A stretch of DNA of 64,000 nucleotides from Sapria himalayana. Taxonomy: Eukaryota > Streptophyta > Magnoliopsida > Malpighiales > Rafflesiaceae. The notes under the pieces were generated by a model, which ran no database searches, was not told the origin of the DNA, and saw only the letters and a program-made list of their open reading frames with translations. The stretch lies in the NCBI GenBank assembly GCA_029783825.1, contig JAREIK010012336.1, positions 22,959 to 86,958 of the forward strand, read 5' to 3'. The position numbers and the translations under genes were made by a program. Within the stretch, counting starts at the first letter, position 1. Every line of letters begins with the position of its first letter. Of the stretch, positions 36,193 to 50,800 are shown in pieces.

Positions 36193-36755
36193 TTCATTTT
36201 AATTATTAATTAGTTTATTTTTATAGAAATATTTATTACAAAATAAAGTATGAGTGTGAGAAATATAATTTAAATAATTTATTTTTAATCAATAAAAGTA
36301 TTAGCGCTTATAAAATAAGTAAATAATTAAAAATTAAAAATTATTATAAAGTAATATATTTTACTTTAATTCTGAATCAATTTGGGTTTTGTAAATATTT
36401 TTTATTTAATATCCATCTTATTATTAATAGTTTATTAATTTAATTTTTGATTATTATTATAATATCTATTAATAAAATTGTTTATATTTAATTTATATGA
36501 TATATAATTATTAATATTATTATAAATAAATATTATATTCACATTTCAAAAAATGTTAAATATTATTATATTTTCAAAGATAAGAATATGAAATCAGAAA
36601 AAATTACAAATTTTTTTTTTGTTATTTTATTATTTAAATAAAACCGATAAACCACTAAATACCTAAAAACATAAATCACTAAACTCGTAAATGACAAAAC
36701 CTCTAAATACTTAAACAATTAAACTGGTATATATTAATAATAAATCATAAATTTA
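36193..36755 (+). repeat. AT-rich satellite, last forward unit before the main inversion
   Basis: The satellite resumes from the hAT-B target duplication and runs through the telomere-like stretch ('AAACCGATAAACCACTAAAT', near 36642) to 'AATAATAAATCATAAAT'. At about 36750-36765 it switches strand. The dyad of this unit, near 36575, is damaged ('CAAAGATAAGAATATG'). Confidence 0.85.
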
Positions 36756-39700
36756 ATTTATATAAATTTTTGTTTTTAAAACTTTGCCTCTTTTTATAAG
36801 TATATATATTTTTTTTGATAAAAAATAAATTATTTAAAATAGATCTGTCTCACTAATAATTTATTTTGTAATTAATATTACTATAAAAATAAACTGATAA
36901 TTAATTAAAATTAAAATTAAAATTTAAAATTACACTTAATAAAAATTAAAATGTGATTTATGAATTATTATTAATGTATACTAGTTTTATATTTTAAGTA
37001 TTAAAGGTTTTTTCGTTTATGACTTTAGCAATTTATGTATTTAGGCATTTTTTGGTTTATAGTTTTTATTTAAATAATGTAATAACAAAAAAATATTTTT
37101 GATTCTTTTTCACATTTTCAAAGGTTATAACCTTTGAAATTTTAATAATTTTAAAATTTTTTAAAAATGTGAATACAATATTTAGTAATAATAATCATTA
37201 TAATTCTATATATTATAAACTAAATATAAACAATTTTATTGATAGATATGATATCAATTATCAAAAATTAAATTAATATGATATTATTAATATGATAGAT
37301 ATAAATTAAAATATAATTGCAAAACATAAAAATATTCAGAATCCAAGTAAAATTTATTAGTAAATAATTATTTTTTTATAGTTTTTGCTTCTTTTTATAT
37401 GCTTATATATTTTTTTGATGAAAAATTAATTATTTAAATTATATTTGTATCACTCATAATTTATTTGGTAATTAATATTTTAATAATTATTTAAATTATA
37501 TTTAAGGTTTACGAGTTTAAAGTATTAAGTATTTAGTGGCTTTTGTGTTTAGGAGTTTAGAGGTTTAAGTGTTAAGGCATTTAGTGGTTTATAAATTTTA
37601 TTTAAACAATGATATAACAAAATAATTATTTTTATTATTTTTAAAATTTTTTAAGGTTATAACCTTTGAAAATATAAAAAAATTAGTTTTTTTTCAAATG
37701 TAAATATAATATTTAGTTATAATAATCATAATAATTATAAGTCATTTAAATTCAATATAAATAATTACAATGCTAGATATTATAATAATGATCAAAAAAA
37801 ATTAATAAACTATTATTAATAAGATAGATATTATTTAAAATATATTTGCAAAATCAAAATTTATTCAAAATCAAAGTAAAATATATTACTTAATAATAAT
37901 TTTTTTAATGTTTTGCTTTTTTTATAACATTATATTTTCGTTATTATAAATAAATTATTTAAATTAATTTTTCTTACTCATAATTTATTTTGGAATTTAT
38001 AATTCTATAATAATAAACTAATAAATAATTTAAATAATTATTTAAAATTATAATGAATACAAATAAAATTGAGATTTATTATTTATTATTCAGGAGATAC
38101 CGGTTTAATAGTTTAAGTATTTAGGTGTTTTTAGGTTTAAGAGTTTAGTGATTTAAGTGTTTAGACCTTTAGTGATTTATAGTTATTATCTAAAGAATTA
38201 AAAAACAAAAAATTTAATTTTTTGAATTTTTTAATTTTTGAAGGTTCCAACCTTTGAAAATAAAATAATTTTATATTTTTTTAAATGTGAATATAATATT
38301 TAGTTATAATAATCTTAATAATTATATATAATGTAAACTAAATATAAATAATTTTATTAATAGATATTATAATAAATGATCAATAAATAAATTAATAAAC
38401 TAGTATTAATAAGAATGATATAAATTAAAATATAATTGTAGAATCTTAAATGATTCTAAATCAAAATAAGATATATTACTAAATAATAATTTTTTATTTT
38501 AAAAATTTTGCCTCAATTTATAAGCATATATATTTTTTGATGAAAAATAAATTATTTAAATTATATCTGTTTCACTAATAATTTATTTTGCAATTAATAT
38601 TTCTATAAAATTAAATTGATAAATAATTAAAACGAAATTTAAAATTATAATGAATACTAATAAAAAATAGATATTTGATTAATTATTTAGGGTATACCTA
38701 TATAATGGTTTAAGTTTTTTGTTGTTTTGGGGGTAAGGAGTTTATTGATTTATATGTTTGCACATTTAGGTGTTTATAGGTTTTATTTAATCAATGAAAC
38801 AACAAAAAAATATTTTTATGAATTTTCGTGATTTTCACAGGTTATAACCTTTGAAAATATAATTATTTTTTAATCTTTCTAAAATATGAATATAATACTT
38901 AGTTATAATAATATTAATAATTATATTTGATGTAAATTCAATATAAAAAATTTTATTAATATATATTATTATTATGATCAAAAAATAAATTAATAAACTA
39001 TTATTAATGTGATAGATATTAATTAAAATATATTTACAGAACCCAAAATAATTCAAAATCAAAGTAAATTATATTACTAAATAAAATTTTAAATTTTTGA
39101 AATTTTGTTTATTATTATAGGCTTATTATTTTTTCTTAAAAAATAATATATTTAAATTATATGTCACACTCATCATTTATTTTGTAATTAATATTTCTAA
39201 AAAATAAACTAAAAAATAATTAAAATGAATATTTAAAATTATATTGAATACAAATAAAAATCAAATTAATTATTTATTATTTAGTTTATATAGGTTTAAT
39301 GGTTTAAGTATTTAGGGGGTTTTAGTTAAGGAGTCTAGATATTTAAATGATTAGGCATTTAGTGGTTTATAAGTTTATTTTAAATAATAAAATAATAAAA
39401 AATTTATTTTTGTGATTTTTTATCATTTTTGAAGGTTATAACCTTTGAAAATATAATAATTTTTAAATTTTTTTCAAATATAAATATAATATTTAGTTAT
39501 AATAATCATAATATTTATAAGACATTTAAATTCAATATAAGTAATTTTATTGATAGATATTATAATAATGATCACAAAATAAATTAATAAACTATTATTA
39601 AATAATTGATATCAAATAAAATATAAATGCAAAACCTAGAATGATTCAAAGTCAAAGTAAAATATATTACTAAATGATAATTTTTTGTTTTTAAATTTTT

Positions 39701-41814
39701 ACTTCTTTTTATAAGCTTATATTTATTTTTTGATTAAAAATAAATTATTAAAATTATATTTGTCTCACTCATTATTTATTTTGCGATTAATATTTCTATA
39801 AAAAATAAACTAGTAAATAATTAAAATGAATATTTAAAATTATAATGAATACAAATTAAAATGAGATTTATGATTTATTATATATGGTATACTGGTTTAA
39901 TGTATTGTTAATTAAGGTGTTTTTTCGTTTAGAAGTTAAGCAATTTATATTTTTAGGAATTTAGTGGTTTATAGCTTTTATTTATATAATAAAAATAAAA
40001 AAAATTATTTTTTGATTTTATCTGATTTTCAAAGATTATAACCTTTAAAAATAAAATAATTTTTAAAATTTTTTGAAATGTGAATACCATGTATAATAAT
40101 ATTAATCTTACTAATTTTATATCATATAAATTCAATTTAAACAATTTTATAGATAGATAGTATAATAATGATCAAAAATTAATTTAATAAACTATTATTA
40201 ATAATATAAATATTAATTAAAATATATTTACATAACACAAAATGATTCAAAATCAAATCAAAATATATTACTAAAAAATAATATTTAATTTTCAAATGTT
40301 TCCTTCTTTTTATAAACTTATATTTTTTATTGATTAAAAATAAATTATTTTAAAAATATTTGTTACACTCAAAATTTATTTCGTAATTAATTTTTCTAAA
40401 TAATTAAACTATATATAATTAAAATTAATATTTAATATTATAATAAATATAAATAAAAATGAAATTTATTATTTATTAAATAGTATATAGATATTAAAAG
40501 GTTTATGTATTCAGGGGTTTCGGGGTCTCTGAGCATACTGATTTATGTAAGTAAGCATGTAATGTTCTATAGGTTTTATTTTAAAAATGAAATAAATAAA
40601 AAATTATTTTTATTATTTGTTCTCATTTTTTAAAGTTATAACCTTTGAAAATATAATAATTTTTAAATTTCTTTTCAAAATAAATACAATATATATTTAT
40701 AATAATCATAATAATTATATATCATATAAATTCAAAATAAACAATTTTATTGATAGATATTCTAATAATTATCAAAAAAAAATTAAAAATCTATTATGAA
40801 AAAGATTGATATTACTTAAAATATAATACAAAAACCTAAAATGATTCAAAAGAAATTATTTATAATGAAAATATATAAAAATAAAAAACTAAACAATCAA
40901 CATTAATTTTTTAAATTATAATGAAAACAAATAAAAATGAGATTTATTAATTATTATTTCGGGTATACTAGTTTAAAATATTATCTATATAGGTGTATCG
41001 GGATTTTGTAGTTTATTGATTTAAGTGCTTAGACATTTAGTGGTGTATATGTTGTATTTAAACAATAAAATAACAAAAAAAATTATTTTTATTATTTTTT
41101 GACATTTTCAAATATTATAATCTTTGAAAATATAATAATTTTAAATTTTTTTCAAAAGTGAATACTATATTTAGTTATAATAATATTTATATTTATATAT
41201 CATATAAATTCAATATAAACATTATTATTTAAAAATATTCTAATAATGTTCAAAAAATAAATTAATAATCTATAATTAATAAGATAGATATCAATTAAGA
41301 TATAATTAAAAAACCTAAAATGATTCAGAAGCAAAGCAAAATATATTACTATATATAATTTTTTGTTTTGAAATTTTTTCTTTTAAAAAGTTTATCTATA
41401 TTTTTTTGATGAAAAATAATTTATATAAATTATATTTGTGTAACTTTTAATTTATTTTGTTATTAATATTTATATAAAAATATACAAATAAATAATTAAA
41501 ATGAATATTTAAAATTATAATGAAAAAAAAATGAGTTTTATTATTTATTATTTAGGGTATACTAGTTTAATTTAAATTAGATCTATTTAACTAATAAGTT
41601 ATTTTGTAATTAATATATCTATAAAATAAATATATAAATAAAAATGTAAAATTATAATGAATAAAATTAAAATGAGATTTTTGATTTATTATTAATGTAT
41701 ACCCGTTTAATGGTTATGACATTTAGGAGTTTAGAGATTTATGTTTTTAGGAATTTAGTATTTTATAGGTTTTATTTGAACAATAAAATAACAAAAAAAA
41801 TTAATATTATATCA

Positions 41815-41840
41815 TTTTCAGAGGTTATAACCTCTGAAAA
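41815..41840. repeat. Variant satellite palindrome with paired substitutions
   Basis: The usual core is changed to CAGAGGTTATAACCTCTG: an A-to-G on one side is matched by the T-to-C on the other, so the 26-bp dyad remains perfect. The same paired variant is at 63571-63596 in a homologous unit. Confidence 0.9.
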
Positions 41841-44800
41841 TATAATAAAAGTTACGATTTTTTGAAATGTGAATACAATACTTAGTTATAATAATATTAA
41901 TAATTATATATCATATAAATACAATATAAACAATTTTATTGATAGATATTATAATAATGACAAAAATTAAATTAATAATCAATTAATAATAAGATAGATA
42001 TTAATTAAAAAATATTTAGAAAACTCAAATTGATTCAAAATTAAAGAAAAATATATTATTGATTAATAATTTTTAATTTCTAAATTTTACTTCTTTTAAT
42101 GAGCACTAAATATTTTTTTAGATTAAAAATAAATTATTTAAATTATATTTGTCGAAATCATAATTTATTTTGTAATAAATATTTTTATAAAAATAAACTA
42201 ATAAATATTTAAAATTATAATAAATAGAAATAAAAATTAGATTTATTAATTATTTATGTATTATATATAGGTTTAATGGTTTATGTATTTAGGTATTATG
42301 GGGTTTCAGAATTTACTGATTTAATTGTGTATTTATTTAGTGGTTTATAGGTTTTATTTTAAAAATAAAATAACAAAAAATTTCTTTTTATTATTTTTTC
42401 ATAATTTCAAAGGTTATAACTTTTGAAAATATAATAATTTTTTAATTTTTTTTCAAAAGTGAATTCAATATTTAGTTATAATAATCATTATATTTATATT
42501 TCATATATATTCATTATAAATAATTTTATTGATAAATATTCTAATAATTATCAAAAAATAAAATAATAATTTTTTATTAATAAGATAGATATCAATTAAA
42601 ATATAATTACAAAACCAAAAATGATTCAGAAGCAAAGCAAAAATATATTACTATATACTAATTTTTTGTTTTGAAATTTTTTTTTCTTTTTAAATGTTTA
42701 TTTATATTTTTTTGATGAAAAATAATTTATATAAATTATATTTGTCTAACTCATAATTTATTTTGTAATTAATATTTATATAAAAATAAAAAAATAAATA
42801 TTAAAATGAATATTTAAAATTATAATGAAAAAAAATGATATTTATTCTTTATTATTTAGTGTATACTGGTTTAATTTAAATTATATCTATCTTACTAATA
42901 ATTTATTTTCTAATTAATATTTCTAAAATATAAACTGTTAAATAATTAAAATAAAAATTTATAATTATACTGAATAAAAATTAAAATGTGATTTATTAAT
43001 TATTATTAATGTATACTAGTTTATTTGTTTAAGTATTTAGAGGTTTTGTCGTTTAGAAGTTTAGTGATTTATGTTTTAGGCATTTAGTGGTTTATAGGTT
43101 TTATTTAAACAATTAAAAAACAAAAAAAATTATTTTTGAAATTTTTTCACATTTTCAAAGGTTATAACATTGAAAATATAATAATTTTTAATTTTTTTTT
43201 AAATTTAAATATAATATTAAGTTTTTATAATATTAATAATTATAAGTCATTTAAATTCAATATAAATAATTACATTGCTAGATATTATAATAATCATCAA
43301 AAAAAATTTAAAAAACTATTATTAATAAGATAGATATTATTTAAAATATATTTGCAAAATCTAAATTGATTCAAAATCAATGTAAAATATATTAATAAAT
43401 AATATTTTTTTAATATTTTGCTTTTTTTATAAGTTTATATTTTTGTTTTTAAAAATAAATTATTTAAATTATATTTGTCTTACTCATAAATTATTTTGTT
43501 ATTTATAATTCTATAATAATAAACTAATAAATAATTAAAATGAATATTTAAAATTATAATGAATACAAATTAAATTGGGATTTATTATATATTATTCAAG
43601 ATATACCGGTTTAATTGTCTAAGTATTTAGGTGTTTTGTGGTTTAGAAGTTTAGTGATTTAATTGTTTAGACCTTTAGTGATTTATAGTTTTGTTTTAAA
43701 GAATGAAAAAACAAAAAATTTAATTTTTTGATTTTTAAAATTTTTGAAGGTTGTAACATTTGAAAATATAATAATTTTTAATTTTTTTTTTAAATGTGAA
43801 TATAATATTTAGTTATAATAATCTTAATGATTATATATAATGTAAACTCAATATAAATAATTTTATTGATAGATATTATAATAATGATCAATAAATAAAT
43901 TAATAAACTAGTATTAATGAGAATGATATAAATTAAAATATAATTGTAAAATCTAAAATGATTCAAAATCAAAATAAGATATATTAATAAAAAATAATTT
44001 TTTATTTTTAAAATTTTGCCTCTTTTTATAAGCATATATTTTTTTTTTGATGAAAAATAAATTATTTAAATTATATCTATGTCACTAATAATTTATTTTG
44101 TAATTAATATTTCTATAAAAATAAACTGATAAATAAATAAAATGGATATTTAAAATTATAATGAATACTAATAAAAATGAGTATTATGATTTATTATTTA
44201 GACTATAGTAATTTAATGTTTTGAGTATTAATGAGCTTCGGGGATTAGAAATTTAGTCATTTTCGTATTTAGTCATTTAGTGGTTTATAGGTTTTATTTA
44301 AAAAATAAAATAAAAAAAATATTTTTGTTATTTTATCTCATTTTTGAAGGTTATAACCTTAGAAAATATAATAAGTTCTAATTTTTTTTTTGAAAGTGAA
44401 TACAATATGAAGTTAATAATCATAATAATTAAAAATCATATAAATTCAATATAAATTATTTTATTGGTATATATTATAATAATGATCATAAAAAAATAAT
44501 AAATAATTATTAATAAGATAAATATTATTTAAAATATATTTGCAAAATCTAAAATGATTCAAAATAAAAGTGAAATATTTACTAAATATTAATTTTAAAT
44601 TTTTACATTTTTATATCCATTTATATGCTTATATATATTTTGATAAAAAATAATTTTTTTAAATTATATTTGTCTCAATAATAATTTATTTTTTAATTTA
44701 TATTTCTATAAAAATAAACTAATAAATAATTAAGATGTATGTTTAAAATTATAATGAATACTAATAAAAATGAGATTTATTATTTATTATATATAGTATA

Positions 44801-47800
44801 CCAGTTTAATGGTTTAATTATTTAGGAGTTTTGTCGTTTAGAAGTTTAGCAATTTATGTTTTTAGGCATTTAGTGGTTTATAGGTTTTATTTATATAAAA
44901 TTTTTTTTGATTTTTTCTGATTTTCAAAGGTTATAATCTATGAAAAGAAAATAATTTTAAAATTTTTTGAAATGTAAATACCATGTATGATTATATTAAT
45001 CTTACTAATTATATATCATATAATTAAATATAAACAATTTTAATGATAGATATTATAATAATGAATAAAAATAAAATTAATAATCTATTATTAAAAATCT
45101 AAATATTAATTAAAATATATTTACATAACACAAAATGATTCAAAATCAAATAAAAATATATTACTAAATAATTAGTAGAATATAGCTATTAAAAGGTTTA
45201 TGTATTTAGGGATTTCAGGGTTTATGAGCATACTGATTTAAGTAAGTAATCATTTAATGATCTATAGGTTTTATTAAAAAATGAAATAAGAAAAAAATTA
45301 TTTTTATTATTATTTCTCATTTTTTAAGTTTAAAACCTTTGAAAATATAATAATTTTTAAATTTTTTTAAAAGTGAATAGAATATTTATTATAATAATCA
45401 TAATAATTATATCATATAAATTCAATATAAACAATTTTATTGATAGATATTCTAATAAATATTAAAAAATAAGTTAAAAAAATATTTTGAATAAGATTGA
45501 TATTACTTAAAATATAGTATCAAAACCTAAAATGATTCAAAAGCAAAGCAAATATATTACTAAATAATAATTATTTATTTTTATATTTTTATTCTTTTTA
45601 TAAGCTTATCTATTATTTGATGAAAAATAATTTTTATAAATTATATTTTAACTCATGATTTATTTTATAATTAATACAGATATACAAATAAAAAACAAAA
45701 AATCAAAATGATTTTTTTAAATTATAATGAAAACAAATAAAAATTAGATTTTTTTAATTATTATTTAGTGTATACCGGTTTAAAGGATTATCTATATAGG
45801 GGTATTTGGATTTGGTAGCTTAATGATTTAAGTGCTTAGGCATTTAGTGGTGTATAGGTTTATTTATAATCTTTGAAAACATAAAAAATTTAAAAACTTT
45901 TTTCAAAAGTTAATACAATATTTAGTTATAATAATTATTAAATTTATATATCATATAAATTCAAAATAAACATTTTTATTTATAAATATTCTAATAATGA
46001 TCAAAAAAATTAATAATATATTATTAATATGATCAAATGAATTATACAATAATATTCTATTAATTGATTCAAAAGCTAAGTAAATATATTATTATATAAT
46101 AATATTTTGTTTTGAAATTTGTTTTTAAAAATTTATCAATATTATTTTTGATGAAAAACAATTTATATAAATTATATTTCTTTAACTCATAATTTATTTT
46201 TGTAATTAATATTTATAGAAAAATATACAAATAAATAAATAAAATGAATATTTAAAAATTATAATGAAAAAAAAAGAGTTTATTATTTATTATTTAAGGT
46301 ATACTGGTTAATTTAAATTAGATCTATCTAACAATAATTTATTTTGTAATAAATATTTATATAAAATAAACTGATAAATATTAAAATAAAAATTTAAAAT
46401 TAAACTGAATAAAAATTAAAATGAAATTTATGATTTATTATTAATGTATACTAGTTTAATTGTTTAAGTATTTAGAGGTTTTGTTATTTAGGAGTTTAGC
46501 GATTTATATTTTTAGGCATTTAGTGGCTTATAGGTTTTATTTAAACAATAAAATAACAAAAAAAATTGGTAATTTTGTCTCATTTTCATATGTCATAACC
46601 TTTGGAAATATAATAATATTTAACATTTTTGAAATGTGAATATAATATTTAGTTATAATAATATTAAAAATTATATATCATATAAATTCAATATAAACAA
46701 TTTTATTGATAGATATTATAATAATGATCAAAAATTAAATATTAAACAAGTTAATAATAAGATAGATATTCATTAAAAAATATTACAAAACCCAAATTGA
46801 TTAAAATAAAGTAAAATTATTACTTAATAATAATTTTTAATTTTTACGTTTGTTACATATTTTATAAGGCGTAAATAACTATTATTGATTAAAAAATTAT
46901 TTATTTATATTTCTCACACTTATATTTATTTTTATAATAAATATTTCTATAGAAATAAACGAATAAAAAATTTAAATAAATATTACAAATTTTAATAATA
47001 GAAAATAAAAATTAGATTTATTATTTTATTAAGTAGTATATAGTGGTTTACATGGTTTATGTTATTGCATTACTAGGTTTTGGCTGTTAATTGATTTAAC
47101 TGTGTAGCCTTTATTGAGTTATAGGTTGTATTTAAAAAATAAACTAAACAAAAAATTATTTTTATTATTTTTTTGATATTTTCAAATATTATAACCTTTG
47201 AAAAAATAATAATTTTTAAATTTTTTTGTAAAGTGAATTCTAATTTAGTAGTTATAATAATTATATATTTAATATAAATTCAATATAAACAATTTTATTG
47301 ATAAATATTCTAATAATGATCAAAAAATAAATTAATAATATATTATTAATAAGACAGATATCTATTAAAATATTACAAAACCTAAAATGATTTTGAAGCA
47401 AAGCGAAATATATTACTATATAATAATTTTTGTTTTGAAATTTTCTTTTCTTTTTAAAAGTTTATCTATATTTTTTTGATGAAAAATAATTTATATAAAT
47501 TATATTTGTCTAACTCATAATTTATTTTGTAATTAATATTTATATAAAAATAAAACAAATAAATATTAAAATGAATATTTAAAATTATAATGAAAAAAAA
47601 TGATATTTATTCTTTATTTTTAGTGTATATCGGTTTAATTTAAATTATATCTGTCTTACCAATAATTTATTTTGTAATTAATATTTCTAAAAAAATAAAA
47701 CAGTTAAATAATTAAAATAAAAAATTAAAATTATACTGAATAAAAATTAAAATGAGATTATGAATTATTATTAATGTATACCAGTTTAATGGTTAAGTAT

Positions 47801-50800
47801 TTAGTGGTTTTGTCTTTTAGAAGTTTAGTGATTTATGTTATAGGCATTTAGTGGTTATAGGTTTTATTTAAACAATGAAATAACAAGAAATTATGTTTAA
47901 TATTTTTCACATTTTCAAAGGTTATAACATTGAAAATATAATAATTTTAATTTTTTTTTAAATTTAAATATAATATTAAGTTTTATAATATTAATAATTA
48001 TAAGTCATTTAAATTCAATATAAATAATTACACTGCTAGATATTATAATAATGATCAAAAAAATTAATAAACTATTATTAATAAGATAGATATTATTTAA
48101 AATATATTTGCAAAATCTAAATTTATTCAAAATCAAAGTATTATATATTACTTAATAAGAATTTTTTTAATGTTTTGCTTTTTTATAACATTATATTTTT
48201 GTTATTATAAATAAATTATTTAAATTAATTTTTCTTACTCATAATTTATTTTGGAAGTTATAATTCTATAATAATAAACTAATAAATAATTAAAATAATT
48301 ATTTAAAATTATAATGAATACAAATAAAATTGAGATTTATTATTTATTATTCAGGATATACTGGTTTAATGGTTTAAGTATTTAGGTGTTTTTGGGTTTA
48401 GGAGTTTAGTGATTTAAGTGTTTAGACCTTTAGTGATTTATAGTTATTATCTAAAGAATTAAAAAAAAAATTTAATTTTTTGAATTTTTTTAATTTTGAA
48501 GTTCCAACCTTTGAAAAAAAATAATTTATATTTTTTTAAATGTAAATATAATATTTAGTTATAATAATCTTAATAATTATATATAATATAAAGTAAATAT
48601 AAATAATTTATTAATAGATATTATAATAATGATCAATAAATAAATTAATAAACTAGTATTAATAAGAATGATATAAATTAAAATATAATTGTAGAATCTA
48701 AAATGATTTAAATCAAAATTAGATATATTACTAAATAATAATTTTTATTTTAAAAATTTTGCCTCATTTTATAAGCATATATATTTTTTTTGATGAAAAT
48801 AGAATTATTTAAAGTATATCTGTCACACTGATAATTTATTTGTACTTAATATTTCTATTAAAATAATGATTAACGAATTAAAAATAAAAATTTTAAATAT
48901 ATTTTAATAAAAGTTAAAACGAGATTTATGATTTATATAATGTATACCAATTTTAATAGTTTCAGTATTAAGAAGTTTTGTCATTTAGGAATTTAGCTAT
49001 TTATGTTGTTAGGGCATTTAGTGGTTTATAAGTTTTATTAAAACAAAAAAATAACAAAAAAATTAGTAATTTTTTCTCAGTTTCCATAGGTATAACCTTT
49101 AAAATATAAGAAATTTAAAATTTTTTGAAATGTGAATACCATATTTAGTTATAATAATTTTAATAATTCGATATCATATAAATTCAATATAACAAATTTT
49201 ATGATAGATATTATAATAATGATCAAATAAATAAATTACATAACAGTGATAATAAGATAGATATGAATATTAAAATATATTTACAAAACCCAAATGATAT
49301 CAAAATTAAAGTAAAAAATATTACTGGATAATAATTTTAATTTTAAAATTTTACTTCTTTTATAAGCGAATTTTATTTGATTAAAAATAAATTATTTAAT
49401 TATATTTGTCGCACTCATAATTTATTTTGTAATAAATATTACTTTAAAATAGACTTATAAATAATTAAAATGAATATTTAAAATAATAATAAATTGAATA
49501 AGAAAAGATTTCTTAATTATTAAGTTGTATATAGGAGTTTAATGGTTTATGAATTTAGACATTAGGGACCTTAGGAGTTTACTTATTTTATATGTATCCA
49601 TTAGTGGTTTATAGGTTTTACTTAAAAATTAATATAACAAAATATATATTTTATTATTTTTGATATTTTCAAAGATTATAACATTTGAAAATATAATAAT
49701 TTTTAAATTTTTTTCAAATATTAATTCAATATTTAGTTATAATAATCATTATATTTATATATCATATAAATTCAATATAAACATATTATTGATAAATATT
49801 CTTAAAATGATCAAAAAATAAATTAATAATCTATTATTAATAAGATAGATATCAATTAAAATATAATAAAAAAAACTAAAGTGATTCAGAAGAATCAAAA
49901 TATATTACTATATAATAATTGTTGTTTTAAATTTTTTTTTTTACATTAAAAAGTTTATCATATTTTTTTTGATGAAAATTAATTTTTAAATTATATTTGT
50001 CTATCTTATAATTTATTTTTTAATTAATATTTTTATAAAAAAACAAATAATAATTAAAATCAATATTAAATTATAATGAAAAGATAATATTGAGATTTAT
50101 TCTTTATTATTTTGGGTCTGCCAGTCTAATTTAATTAGATCTGTCTCACTAATAATTTATTTTTGTAATTTAATTTCTAAAAATAAACTGATAAATAATT
50201 AAATAAAAATTTAAAATTATACCTGAATAAAATTAAAATGAGATTTATGAATTATATTAAATGTTATACAGTTTAATATTTTAGTATTTAAAGGTTATTT
50301 CATTTATGACTTTAGCGATTTATGTTTTTAGGCATTTAGTGGTTTATAGGTTTTATTTAAACAATGTAATAACAAAAAAAATATTTTGAATGATTGTTTT
50401 CACATTTCAAAGGTATTACCTTTGAAAAATATAATATTAAAATTTTTAAAAATGTGAATACAATATTTAGTAATAATAATCATTATAATTATATATAATA
50501 TAAACTAAATATAAACAATTTTATTGATAGATATATATCAATTATCAAAAGAATAAATTAATATGCTATATTAATATGATAGATATAAATTAAAATATAA
50601 TTGCAAACCTAAAATATTCAAAATCCAAGTAAAATTTATTACTAAAAATAATTTGTTTTTAGTTTTTGCTTCTTTTTATAAGCTTATATTTTTTTGATGA
50701 AAAATAAATTATTTAAATTATATTTGTATCACATTCATAATTTATTGTAATTATATTTTAATAAATTATTTAAAGTATATTTAAGGTGTTACGGGTTAAA

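Noticed and set aside
38835..44035. Several short Ile/Asn/Lys/Tyr-rich frames in the reverse satellite block (38835-39062, 39953-40144, 40617-40799, 43136-43333, 43790-44035)
   Set aside because: Low-complexity translations of AT-rich repeat; frames are not kept among homologous units.
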